Assembly (NCBI GenBank): GCA_007922195.1
Contig: ML682005.1
Coordinates: 38,116,372 to 38,180,371 of the forward strand
Reading direction: 5' to 3'
Origin: Podocnemis expansa
Lineage: Eukaryota > Chordata > Testudines > Podocnemididae
DNA: 64,000 nt
The translations under genes were made by a program, and so were the position numbers. The notes under the pieces were generated by a model that did not search any database, was not told where the DNA came from, and was given only the letters and a program-made list of their open reading frames with translations. Positions 1-9,256 of this stretch are shown in pieces. The number at the start of each line of letters is the position of its first letter. Within the stretch, counting starts at the first letter, position 1.

Positions 1-640
1 CTCCATTTTGATTTGGCAAGGACCCTGAGAGCATGGGGAGGGCCAAAGGGTGATAAGAGGCTGGAGCCCCATCTCCATCTTGTCTTTAGTTTTCAGTCTG
101 TCTGCAACCAATACCTTCCTCTGGAACTATTCTTCTGGAACTGAACAAAGGACTAAGACCCACCCAGATGCTGGGTGTATTACAGAAGAATTGGACTGAC
201 CCGAGAACTGCATATTCTTCATGGACCTGCTTTCTATGGACTCTAAATCATTTGTAAGTATGTGATTCACTTTGACCCTTTAACATCTCGCATATTTTGT
301 TTGCTTTCCTTTTATATTAAACTTTTAGTTGTAGTTACTAAAGGATCAGTTGGGAGCATGATAATTTCGGTAAGATCCAAGCCTATATTGTTCTGGGTGA
401 TGTGGCTGACCCTTGGGGATCAGGAGAACCTATTTCTTTAAGAGACCCAGTAGCTAGACAGGGACCAGAGAAGCTGAGGTACAATAAAGGGGGCTGTTTC
501 TATTTTGTTATGCTTGGTGATGACAAGAGTGGGGAATCAGAAGCATGTTTTGTTACTGACTGGGAGACTGGTTTAAGTTCCACCTGTCAGTGGTTTAGGG
601 GTTTGGACCCTGATTTTTGCAGCTTGCCCTGATTTTGGCA
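1..640 (+). repeat. Probable interspersed repeat, LTR-like
   Basis: AT/GC-balanced sequence with no coding signal. It contains a run of the form attaaacttttagtt...actaaaggatc, an AATAAA at 483-488 and direct-repeat-free flanks. I believe it is a dispersed reptile repeat of LTR type, but neither end is visible and no primer-binding site was found. The short open frame at 402-632 is not convincing as a gene. Confidence 0.3.
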
Positions 641-1669
641 CAGTCAGAAGGTTATCCCCAGAGGCCTGGGTCACAAGTAGATGAATACTTTTACATAAAA
701 AAATTTGAAGAGCATGGAAGGAAAATAAGATGAGAATTAAGAAGTGTTCAAACTGAGTACTTGCTAGTGTTCTTGACAGATATGGTCTGAAAGGCTCTGA
801 TTCTTCAAACACTGATGCCCCTGCTTCACTGTACTACTACGAATTGTGCTGTTGAAATCAGTGGAATTATTCAAGATTGTAAAATGAAGCAAATGCATCA
901 GCGTTTGCAGGATCGGAGTCCAGATATACGGAATGAAGAACTCTTCTATTCCTGTTAGGCCATTCATTTATATTTCTTAAAAAAATCTCCAGGGATTCAA
1001 AGGTGTATGATAATAGATGTATTTATTATGTAAAACTAACACATAACTACATCTGTACCGAAATGTTAAACTGTGCATGTGACCGTTGGGGGGCAGGCGA
1101 GAATCTCTTTTACTTAAGATTAAATAATTCCCAGAATAGGTTCTGGAATTACTCAAAAAGAGAAAAATGCTTGAGAAGGTCAAGATGCTGAACAAGCTGG
1201 GTGAGGTAATGCCCTCTATTGGACTGTTGCCATTGGTGAGAGAGACAAGCTTCTAAAGAATTCTCTACAACTGAAATATGGTGTTCAGAGACTGTTGTAT
1301 TTATTTACTTTCACTTGTTGCAAGGTTGGATTAAGGGACCATACGGCCAAACTTTTGTGGGCCCCTGACACTCTACCATGGGCCCCCAACCACAGTGGCT
1401 GGGGGAGGAACAGGGTGAGCCAGGACCCCGGGGCTAATCTGCTCCAAGGCAAGGCCAGCTGTCGCATGTCTGCTGCACTCCAGGGGCACGGCAGCCTGAC
1501 AGTTCGTTGGGACCTGTACTGGTCATACATTGCTGCACTCCTGACTTCCAGGTTCATACACATACACCAAGTTATAAGGAAAGCGATCTTGTGGACCTCA
1601 GTGGTCTTGTAGTATGGGGTTTGTTCAAGGGAATAGGTGAGAGGATATTATGGTCAAAGTACTCAATAG
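641..1669. other. Non-coding stretch with a GC-rich patch at about 1321-1560
   Basis: No gene seen. The patch starts caaggttggattaagg at 1321 and continues into a gtgggcccc string. This resembles the outer end of the GC-rich hAT-like elements at 30129 and 32684, but a matching second end and target duplication were not found. Confidence 0.3.
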
Positions 1670-1850
1670 CAGAGGTTCCCAAATTTTCTCTTCTTGTGTA
1701 CCCACTTCCAGACTTGTCACTTGTGTTTCCCTACCAGAACACATTTTCTATTTTAACCCTTTTAATGCCCAAGCATTGTTCAAAATGTCTAAATTATAAT
1801 ACAAATAAACACACATAATAGATATGACTATAATGATAATTTACAGCAAA
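1670..1850 (+). mobile_element. hAT-like DNA transposon end fragment
   Basis: Begins cagaggttcccaaatttt and then tgtgtacccact, the form of a hAT terminal inverted repeat followed by its subterminal sequence. It runs into a Penelope tail at about 1850 with no second end. Non-coding. Confidence 0.4.
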
Positions 1851-2011
1851 AACAATGAGAGTCCTATGGCACCTTAGGAAGTGGGATCTTCTCCCACAAA
1901 AGCTCATGCAAAAAGTAAATCTGTTAGTCTTAAAGTGCCACACAACTCCTTGTTGTTTTTTTACTGGACTAGACTAACATGGCTATCCCTTTTGAAACCT
2001 TAAGGGCTAAC
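1850..2011 (+). mobile_element. Penelope-like element 3' tail, asymmetric fold-back
   Basis: The segment ending ggactagactaacatggctatccc at about 2004 matches the 3' end of the Penelope copy at 2645-3272. A short inverted arm (about 1850-1884: cagcaaaaacaatgagagtcctatggcacctta) is the reverse complement of the distal tail, so the unit folds back on itself. It carries no protein-coding part. Confidence 0.6.
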
Positions 2012-2485
2012 AGACTTCCTCAGGCATAAGCTTTTGTGGTCTCCAACCCACTTCATCAGATGCATCAGTGTGTTGGAGTGGGTTGGAGCCCATGAAAGCT
2101 TATGCCTGAAGAATCTTGTTAGCAAGCTTAATCCGGACTAATTTGGTCTGGGTGTATACTAGGCTTTGCCTGGTTCGAACTAAAAAATTCAAACTAAAAG
2201 CGGTTAGTTCAAGCTTAGTGCTTAGTTCAAACTAGGGCGATGTAGACACCTTAGTTCAAACTTAAAAACTTTTTAGTTTGAACTAGCCACACTTTTTAGT
2301 TCGAACTAACTTTTTAGTTGAAACTAAAAAGCGTGGCTAGTTTGAACTAAAAAGATGTGGTTAGTCCAAACTAACCCGGAACTGCTTGGTTTGGACTAAG
2401 AAAGTCTGAACTAAGCTTTCTAATACAGACGTAACCAACGGCACCACAGGACTCTTGTTGTTTTTGCTGTACATAGACTTTGCAT
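2012..2485 (+). mobile_element. Penelope-type fold-back tail split by a MITE
   Basis: Around 2030-2110 the sequence is palindromic: cataagcttttgtgg...ccaacccacttc pairs with gagtgggttgg...catgaaagcttatg. The arm breaks off after ttgttag near 2122 and resumes at 2441 with gcaccacaggactcttgttg, so the intervening block is a later insertion. Confidence 0.5.
2141..2438. mobile_element. MITE with TTTTTAGTTCGAACTAA-type palindromes
   Basis: About 300 bases of self-complementary sequence with repeated ttagttcgaactaa and aactaaaaag blocks. The ends tttggtctgggtgtatactag and, reversed, ttggttacgtctgtattag form an imperfect terminal inverted repeat. It interrupts the fold-back tail at 2012-2485. Confidence 0.5.
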
Positions 2486-2492
2486 TGTGCAG

Positions 2493-2540
2493 GAGGGCAG
2501 ATTAGGTGATCATTCTGGTCCCTTCTGACCTTAGAGTCTA
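2493..2540 (+). repeat. CR1 LINE 3' tail
   Basis: gggcagattaggtgatcattctggtcccttctgacctta is the typical 3' terminus of amniote CR1. It continues at 3568 (tatgag) beyond an inserted MITE. Confidence 0.7.
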
Positions 2541-2644
2541 CAGGTATGTCTATACTATGGGCTTAAGTTGACTTAAGGGGGCTTAAGTTGACTTAAGCAA
2601 AGCCCTGGCCACATTTGTAGTTCAGTAAGTTGACTTAAGGGCTT

Positions 2645-3272
2645 CCTAATGAAGCCTGCTACTCCATCAAAGGCTCATTTACCTGCTCATCTACTAATGT
2701 GCCCTATGCCATCATGTGCAAGAAATGCCCCAACACCTTATATGTTGGACAAACAGGAAGATTGCTGCGTAAGAGGCTGAATGAGCACAGAGCTGATATC
2801 AGAAATCAAACAACAAAGAAACCAGTTGCTGAGCACTTCCATCTTGCTTATCACTCGATGAATGATTTGTTAATGACTGTCGTTAGAGATGTAGCTGGGA
2901 CATCAAGACTTCAAAGAGAAACAGCTGAACTCAAATTAATATGCAAGCTAAATTCTGTGAAAGCACGACTTAATCGAGACTATGGGTTCTTTTCCCATTA
3001 CAATAGGTAATTTGACTTCAGGCTTCCCATGGTTTGAACCTGAAAACTGCTCTGATTTGCTGTTACTGTATGACCTGATCCTATGTTTTACACTCCCTTG
3101 CATTTAGTTTCATTCCTTTCTGTAAGTTCACCCATCTTCGAAGCATCTAAGGAAGTGGGATCTTCTCCCACAAAAGCTCATGCAAAAAATAAATCTGTTA
3201 GTCTTAAAGTGCTACACAACTCCTTGTTGTTTTTTTACTGGACTAGACTAACACAGCTATCCCTTTTGAAAT
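2645..3272 (+). mobile_element. 5'-truncated Penelope-like retroelement
   Basis: Starts within the C-terminal half of the Penelope ORF and runs through its GIY-YIG domain, a UTR of about 260 bases and the tail ending gactaacacagctatcccttttgaaa. 5' truncation is usual for target-primed retroelements. It is inserted in the MITE at 2541-3567. Confidence 0.75.
2660..3010 (+). pseudogene. Penelope GIY-YIG endonuclease domain, truncated
   Basis: The frame is open from the element's truncation point to TAA at 3008-3010. It contains a Cys cluster (YAIMCKKCP), LYVGQTGRLLRKRLNEH and DYGFFSHYN. This is the GIY-YIG endonuclease that Penelope-like elements carry C-terminal to the reverse transcriptase to nick target DNA. 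The domain itself has no stop, but all of the RT is missing, so it is a dead fragment. It is the best preserved GIY-YIG copy in the window; the others are at 4398-4709 and at the right edge. Confidence 0.7.
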
Positions 3273-3567
3273 TAATAACTCCTGCCCTTAAAGTTGACTT
3301 TAAGGGTTGAGTTGACTTTATTAAGTCAACTTAACACAATGTGGCCATTAAAAGTTGAATTAATAAAGTCGACTTAGTGCAGTGGAGCCATTTAGGTGCA
3401 CTTTATTGAGTCCACTTCAAAAGGGTCCCCTGGCTTAAGTCGACTTTATAAAGTCAAATTAATGCAATGTGGCCTCGCTCAGTTGACTTAATAAGGTCTA
3501 CTTCAAGTTGACTTTAAGTACACCTTATTAAATCAGCTTTACTGAGCCCTGTAGTATAGACATAGCC

Positions 3568-4124
3568 TATGAGATTAACATGGCTTCCCCAGTGGAACTT
3601 GTCTCCATATAATTTACAATTTTAGTTTTAATGTGCACTTACTTTTGACCAATTTAAACAACGGCTTATGAATACTATTCACCGTTAATGTGAGGGATGA
3701 GGTTGTTTGAGCATAGGTGCATAATGTTTAACTTGACAAGAGGTAGTTGGAGTTCTGTTTTCTACAGAAAGGCCTACTGCAATTTCACTCCAGTGAGTGA
3801 TGAAGATCCACTTTCACACAGGTGAACATCAAAATCTTGACAGCCCTGTCTGACAATTTGGAGAACTCTGCTCACGTTTGGATCCAAAACTCAGCCAAAT
3901 ATTTACTTGGAACTCAGTGTTCAGTTTGCCATAAGTTGAGATGTCCAGGAAGTTCTCTTGCTCTTTTATTGACAAGTCTTGCAGCATGGATACTGCAGAA
4001 AAATTTGGAAAAGAGATTTAGAGCTCTTTCTTTATGTTTCCCATTGAAGGAACACACTCATATTATTGCCTCACCAGTTCAGTGAGATGTTGCTTGGTGT
4101 CACTTTTAATACTGTCCTACAAAG
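3568..4124. other. Non-coding stretch
   Basis: Begins with the last bases of a CR1 tail, then AT-rich unique-looking sequence. The 87-codon frame at 3822-4085 has no recognisable domain and I do not call it. Confidence 0.5.
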
Positions 4125-4397
4125 GTACAAATGGGTAGTCATGTTAATCTAATTCAGTAAAACAAATGAGGAGTTCTGTGGTACTTAAAGAGTAACAAAT
4201 TTATTTAGTTCATGAGCTTTTGTGGGAGAAAACTGCACTTCGTCAGATGCTTTGAAGATGAGGGAAATTACAGAATGGGGGAAAATAAATGCAGAGAAGT
4301 GTAAGTCACAGGAACAGGTCACACTGTAACAGCAAATCAAAATAGTTGTTAAGATTCAAACACTGGGAAACAGCATACAGAAGAAGATGAGGTCAAA

Positions 4398-5083
4398 TCA
4401 CGTGTTGTAATGTGAGAAAAAACCAATGTCCCTCTTGAGACCAGAAGCAATGCAGCTGAATTGGCAACTGAATTCAATTTCCCTAGCTTCTCTTTGAAGC
4501 CTTGAATTACTATTCATTTGCATGAGCACAGCAATTAACAGATCATTAATGGAGTGATCATGAAGATTGAAATGCTGGCCCACTAGTTTTAGTTTGTTGT
4601 GGTTTCTGATGTCAGTTTTGTGCCCATTCATTCTTTTGTGCAGAGACTGTCCTGTTTGTCTAATATATAAGGCAAAGGGGCATTTCTGGCCCATGATGGC
4701 ATAAATCACATTGGTGGATGAGCAGATGAATGAGCCTGTGATGGAGTAGCTGGTTTTATTAGATCCTGTAACAGTGACTTTTGTGGAGATATGTGGGAAA
4801 AGTTGGCAGCATGATTTGTTGCAGGGATATTTGCCAGCTTTAATGGTTCTGTTAGGTCTGTGGTTGATGCTAAGTATGTGTTTAAGGTTAGGTCACTGTC
4901 TGTAAGCGAGGAGAGAGGTCTGTGTCCCATGACTTGAGAGAGTAAGAGATCATCTTGTAGAATAGGCTGTAGATCCCTGAGAATGTATTGTAGAGGTCTG
5001 ACTTGGCAGTTGTAAGTGATCACTAGAGGCGTTCTGCTCTTGGGCTGCTCTTGTAGTAATTGACTCTCAGTCTGTTTCTTCAC
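4398..5083 (-). pseudogene. Penelope ORF, linker and GIY-YIG endonuclease domain
   Basis: The linker (5083-4706: RTPLVITYN, then LQDDLLLSQVMGHRPLSSL) is followed by YAIMGQKCPFALYIRQTGQ and ends DIGFFSHYN with a stop at the low-coordinate end. The YIG-equivalent motif reads YIR here, and the first Cys of the CxxC seen in the 2660-3010 copy is Gly, so the nuclease is unlikely to be active. The two parts lie in different frames, consistent with a frameshift near 4706. Confidence 0.7.
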
Positions 5084-5307
5084 TTCTGCAGGTGGGTACT
5101 GTAGTTTTAAGAATGCTTGATAGAGATCCTAAAGGCGTCTGTCTCTATCTGAGCGATCAGAACAAATGCAGTTATATCTTGCAGCTTGGCTATAGACAAT
5201 GGATTGTGTAGTGTATTTAGGATGAAAGCTCTAAGTATGTAGGTAACTATACCGATCAGTAGGTTTTTGGTATAGGGTGGTGCTTATGTGTCCATCTCTA
5301 ATTTGTA

Positions 5308-5676
5308 CTATAGTGTCCAGAAAGTGGATCCCTCTGTGGAGGGTTCCAGGCTAAGTTTAATAGGGGAGTGGAAATTGTTGAAATCTCTGTGCAAATCTTC
5401 AAGGGCATCCCTACTCTGCATACAGATGATGAAGATGTTATCAATGTAGCATAAGTAGAGGAGAGATGCTTTAGTATGAAACTTGAGGAAACATTGTTCT
5501 AAGTCAGCCATAAAAATGTCGGCATATTGTGGGGCCATGTGGGTACCCATAGCAGTGTTGCTAACTTGAAGGTATAAATTATCTTCAAATCTGAAATGGT
5601 TATGGGTGAGAACAAAGTCACCAAGTTCAGCCACAAAGTGTGCTGTGGCATCCTCTTCTAATAGCCTGTAATCCAT
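5308..5676 (-). pseudogene. Penelope reverse transcriptase, palm and catalytic part
   Basis: Contains NHFRFEDNLYLQVSNTAMGTHMAPQYADIFM, the A/B-motif region typical of Penelope RT, followed by LCYIDNIFIIC. Active Penelope RT has YxDD at this site; the second Asp is Asn here, so catalysis should be lost. The N-terminal part of the same RT lies upstream at 6155-6454, beyond an inserted Penelope tail. Confidence 0.75.
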
Positions 5677-5868
5677 CTTTATGTGGGATGTTGGTATAAA
5701 GAGCTTCTACGTCCATAGTGGTCAGGATGATGTTTTCTGGAAGTTCATCAGTGGATTGGATTTTTCTCGGGAAGTCTGTTGTGTCTCAAAGATAGCTAGG
5801 AGTGTTGACAGCATAGGATCTGAGGAGGGAGTCCACATAGCCAGATAACCCTGCTGTAAGAGTTCCAA

Positions 5869-6090
5869 TGCCTGACTTCCCATGGTTTGAACCTAACAAC
5901 TGCTCTGATTTGCTGTTACTGTATGACCTGATCCTATGTTTTACACCCCCTTGCATTTATTTTCATTCCTTTCTGTAAGTTCACCCATCTTGGAAGCATC
6001 TGAGGAAGTGGGATTTTCTCCCACGAAAGCTCATGCGAAAAATAAATCTGTTAATCTCAAAGTGCCACACAACTCCTTGTTGTTTTTTTG
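5869..6090 (+). mobile_element. Penelope 3' tail inserted in an opposite-strand Penelope element
   Basis: From cctgacttcccatggtttga to aactccttgttgtttttttg this matches 3019-3235. It interrupts the minus-strand RT between its N-terminal and palm parts, so it is the younger insertion. Confidence 0.7.
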
Positions 6091-6154
6091 CGATGATAAG
6101 GCATCTGGGGTTTCCTTTTTTATGGATTTTAGGTAGTAGCTAGAATATCCCTGG

Positions 6155-6454
6155 TCAGGGTTCAGGTGGTGTGTCTGTCTTTATTTGTTCCTGTGCTGTC
6201 TTGAGGAGTTTCTTGAGTAGGTGGTATAGTTCCTTTTGGTATTCCTCAGTGTGGGTAGCGGAAGACGGTTTGTAGAATGTTGTGTTGGAGAGTTGTTTAT
6301 AAGCCCCCTGATCATAATCTGATTTATTCATGATGACAACAGCACCACCTTTGTCAGCCTCCTTAATAATAATGTCAGAGCTGTTTCCAAGGCTGTAGAT
6401 GGCATTGTGTTTTGCAAGACTGAGGTTATGGTGCACAGGATGTTGTTTGTCCAC
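6155..6454 (-). pseudogene. Penelope reverse transcriptase, N-terminal part
   Basis: HHNLSLAKHNAIYSL then IIIKEADKGGAVVIMNKSDY and YKQLSNTTFYKP, the hallmark DKGGAVV / QLSDTT motif that opens Penelope RT. It is preceded in other frames (about 6480-6840) by decayed N-terminal sequence with PPVGRNNRLDFYTDCF and LEDYFQCLRLKEF. It is not joined in frame to the palm segment at 5308-5676. Confidence 0.75.
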
Positions 6455-6879
6455 AATTTAACCTTTGAATGGTGGCAGAAACAATCAGTGTAGAAGTCTA
6501 GTCTGTTGTTCCGACCTACAGGAGGGCACCATGAAGAATATTTCTTCTTGTACTATTGGGAGAAAGGCATTTTTAGGTCATTATGTATATCGCTGGTGTG
6601 GTGGGAAAATTCCTTGAGTCTGAGACACTGGAAATAGTCCTCCAGGTCACCACAAAATTTTGTCACATGTATGGGAGTTGTGAGGCAGAAGGAAGTCCCT
6701 GAGATAGTACAGATTCTTCTGCTGGAGAAAGCATGTAGCATGAAAGATTAACAAAATTATTGGGTAGATTGAAGTTGTCTCTCGTGTTGTCCTTGTAGTT
6801 CATAGTAGTTTAAATATTTTTTGGTCATTCTTTCTTCTGTAGAAGAGCAAAGTGTTTGTTGTAGATGATTCATAAATGT

Positions 6880-7720
6880 TTGGGAAAGTTTCAGGGTTGT
6901 TTTCTTCCAGAGCAAGCCAGAATTCCAGCTTAATTTTTCTTTTTCAGTCCTTGACTCAACTTTGTTCTGAACTTTGAGGATGATTGCACATAGCCATTAT
7001 AGTCCTAGATCTAGCTCATTCAGGTGAGAGAATATATCTGATATGTAGCTCAGCTGCGAGGGCTAGACTGTGTCATGCTTACAGTGGAAATGTGTAGTCT
7101 GTAAGGAATACCTTGATCTCAGTGTGAAGTTCCAAGAAACATGCCAAGACTTTGCCCTGTGTCATTCATTGAACCTTCACGTGAAGCAACAGATTGATGT
7201 GCTTCCTCCCCACCTCATTACCTAACATTGTCAAACACCTCTCCAAGTTGGCAGACATGCATCTGGCAGCAAGTGTTTCTCTACATATACTGCAATGCAC
7301 CCATGTTGTATTGGGAGCAGCTGTTCTGATACATGTCATTACTCCTCTATGTCCACTGTTCATTGGCTTTGCTTCACTGGTGCAGATGCCAGTACATAGT
7401 GGCCAAATGATACCATATTGATTTATGAAGCTGTCAAGCAACCAGAAAATCTCCTCAGCCATTGTTCTGGTAGGCAATGAGTGGCAAAACAAAATGTCTT
7501 CCTGTACCATACAGCACCTTTGTAAATATACTGCTCATACATCACAAGGTGAGCTAAACTGGCCATATCTATCAGTTTTCAGGCAGAGGTGGTGTTAAAT
7601 TTTTTGGTAAGGTGAGAAGTTTTCCTGATTTTGCAACTTTGTAACCCATTTGATGCTTCAAAGACTTTAATAATGTCATCATCATCAGCAAAATGCAAAA
7701 CTTTCTCTTCCCACCATTAG
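6880..7720 (-). pseudogene. hAT-family transposase fragment (ZBED5/Buster-like)
   Basis: The minus-strand frame 7510-7166 reads EDILFCHSLPTRTMAEEIFWLLDSF, CTGICTSEAKPMNSGHRGV and NTTWVHCSICRETLAARCM, followed by LLLHVKVQ. This is the core of hAT transposases that also gave rise to domesticated ZBED5-like proteins. Upstream, in other frames, YKVAKSGKLLTLPKN (near 7630) extends it; downstream, LEFWLALEENNPETFP (near 6900) extends it. Stops and frameshifts show decay. It abuts the Penelope 5' end near 6860. A domesticated gene is unlikely given the broken frame. Confidence 0.7.
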
Positions 7721-7724
7721 CTGC

Positions 7725-8607
7725 TATACCTGCATCTATTTGAAAAATTCTGGAGGTTTGTCTTTGTATTATTCATGTTTTGTTCCCAAGCATCTATGTA
7801 GACTTGACAGCAGTGGAGAAACGTTTTACTGCATGGCTGGCCAGAGGCATTGGGAGAATGGCAGGGGAAAGGGCTGGCTTTGGCGGGGGAGTGGCCATTT
7901 CTCCAAGTATATTGTAGGACGGGTGAGGCTGTGGCTGGGGCTGGGAGGGGTGGTACATTGTATTTCTGCTAACACATGGGTAAATAATTATAAATAGACG
8001 ACTGTAAAAATATGGATAAACATAAAACCTACTCATTGTCCGCTTTTCTTGTTTTTGCACCATCTACTTTTTTGCACTTTTTTTGGTAGTATGGGGGGAA
8101 GGGATGAAGCCGGGTGGAGGGAACTGGAAGGAGGGAATTTTTTGCACTGTTTTTGCTTTCTCACTGTTTTAGTTCCCACTTTTTTTTAATTAGTTTTTTT
8201 TTGGGTAATATGGGAGAAGAAAAGGGAGAGGGGAGGAGGGGAACTGGCTGCCACTGGACCCTGCCCTCTGTGCCAAGCAGCCACCATGCTCTGGCCAGGA
8301 CCCCATTGTGCCCTGGGGAGAGGGGCTGCTGCCATCTGGTAGGTTGCCCCTTGGCCTACGGGAAGAAGGGATGGAGCCAGAAGAGGGAAGCAGCCACTGC
8401 GTGCTCACTAGGGCATTACTGGGCCAGCTTCTGGGACAAAGGTGTGGAGCTGGAAGGGAGGAGGGAGTGACTGTGCTGTCCACAGGGCAGGACCAGGGTT
8501 GGGTCTCCTGGCTGGAACTGGGGTGCTGGCCAACTGCAGCTGAAAGGCCAGATGAAGCGTACAGGCAGGCCATATGCAGTCTGTGAGCCATAATTTGCCC
8601 ACCTCTG
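7725..8607. mobile_element. GC-rich block ending in a hAT-like terminus
   Basis: The right edge, gagccataatttgcccacctctg (reverse complement cagaggtgggcaaattatgg), has the form of a hAT terminal repeat. The block may belong to the hAT transposase remnant just left of it, or be a separate GC-rich non-autonomous element. No matching left end was located. Open frames on both strands here reflect base composition. Confidence 0.35.
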
Positions 8608-9256
8608 TTTTAATCCATTATTTGACAGGATTTTACCACATAATACATATTACAGCTGAGGTATTGGCAGTCTACAGTCCAAGAAAATCCCATTTCAATG
8701 TTCTTTTCATCATATTTACATCTTTATGATATAGAACCTGTTTTGTTTCTGGTGTCAATGTTTTGCTTCACAGGCTGAAATCCACATGTTGAATCATGCG
8801 TTGTCTCAGCAGCAATTTCAGCAAATGCAATTTCATTACTTCATTTCTCACCATTGATAAATTGTATGTTAACTCAACTTGTCTTCTGTCCATATTTCAC
8901 TGTTACATATAGATATAGCTATAGTGCACTGTATAAAACTGGAAAAAACTGCTAAGTTCTGAGCTCAGTTAGATTGGATAGTTGCTGGGCAACAGAACCA
9001 ATGATGAATTGTGATTGCGGGAGGAGGGGAGGAGGGGTGGACTCTGTACATCTGTGTCTCTGTATCAGTGTTCTCACTGATATATCATGAAATAAATTAA
9101 CTAGCATATTTTATATAACAAATTCCCACATTATTTTAAAGTTTTGTTGGTGTAGCTTATTATAAAAATGCAACAAATGAAATAATTAATAAATAACATG
9201 CAACATTAAACAGATTCTCCTGCATACCCATATGTGTGCAAGTTTGGGAACCCCTG
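8608..9256. other. Non-coding stretch with a hAT-like end at 9233-9256
   Basis: Mostly AT-rich. The string tgtgtgcaagtttgggaacccctg at the end is an inverted hAT terminus of the caggggttcccaaactt type. Its flank (agcacaca) does not match the flank of the left-type end at 1670 (ctcaatag), so they are treated as separate copies. Confidence 0.35.

Larger units (their letters stand above)
2541..3567. mobile_element. MITE with TATGTCTATACTA terminal inverted repeats, carrying a Penelope insertion
   Basis: The left end caggtatgtctatactatgggct and the right end agccctgtagtatagacatagcc are inverted copies. The interior has many ttaagttgacttaag / aagtcgactta palindromes. The CR1 tail reads continuously if 2541-3567 is removed with a TA duplication. 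A Penelope 3' fragment occupies about 2645-3272, leaving MITE sequence on both sides. Confidence 0.65.
4125..6860 (-). mobile_element. Nearly full-length but decayed Penelope-like retroelement
   Basis: Reading the minus strand, an N-terminal region (about 6860-6500), reverse transcriptase (6454-5300), linker and GIY-YIG endonuclease (5083-4398), then the UTR and the conserved tail at 4125-4260 appear in the order known for Penelope-like elements. Frames are broken by stops and frameshifts. A second Penelope tail is inserted within it at about 5869-6090 in the opposite orientation. Confidence 0.8.

Noticed and set aside
7194..7421. Plus-strand hydrophobic 75-codon frame
   Set aside because: It is the antisense shadow of the hAT transposase remnant on the minus strand.
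1670..9256. One hAT element spanning 1670-9256 with everything between as insertions
   Set aside because: The flanking 8-mers (ctcaatag and agcacaca) do not match, so the two ends are probably from separate copies.
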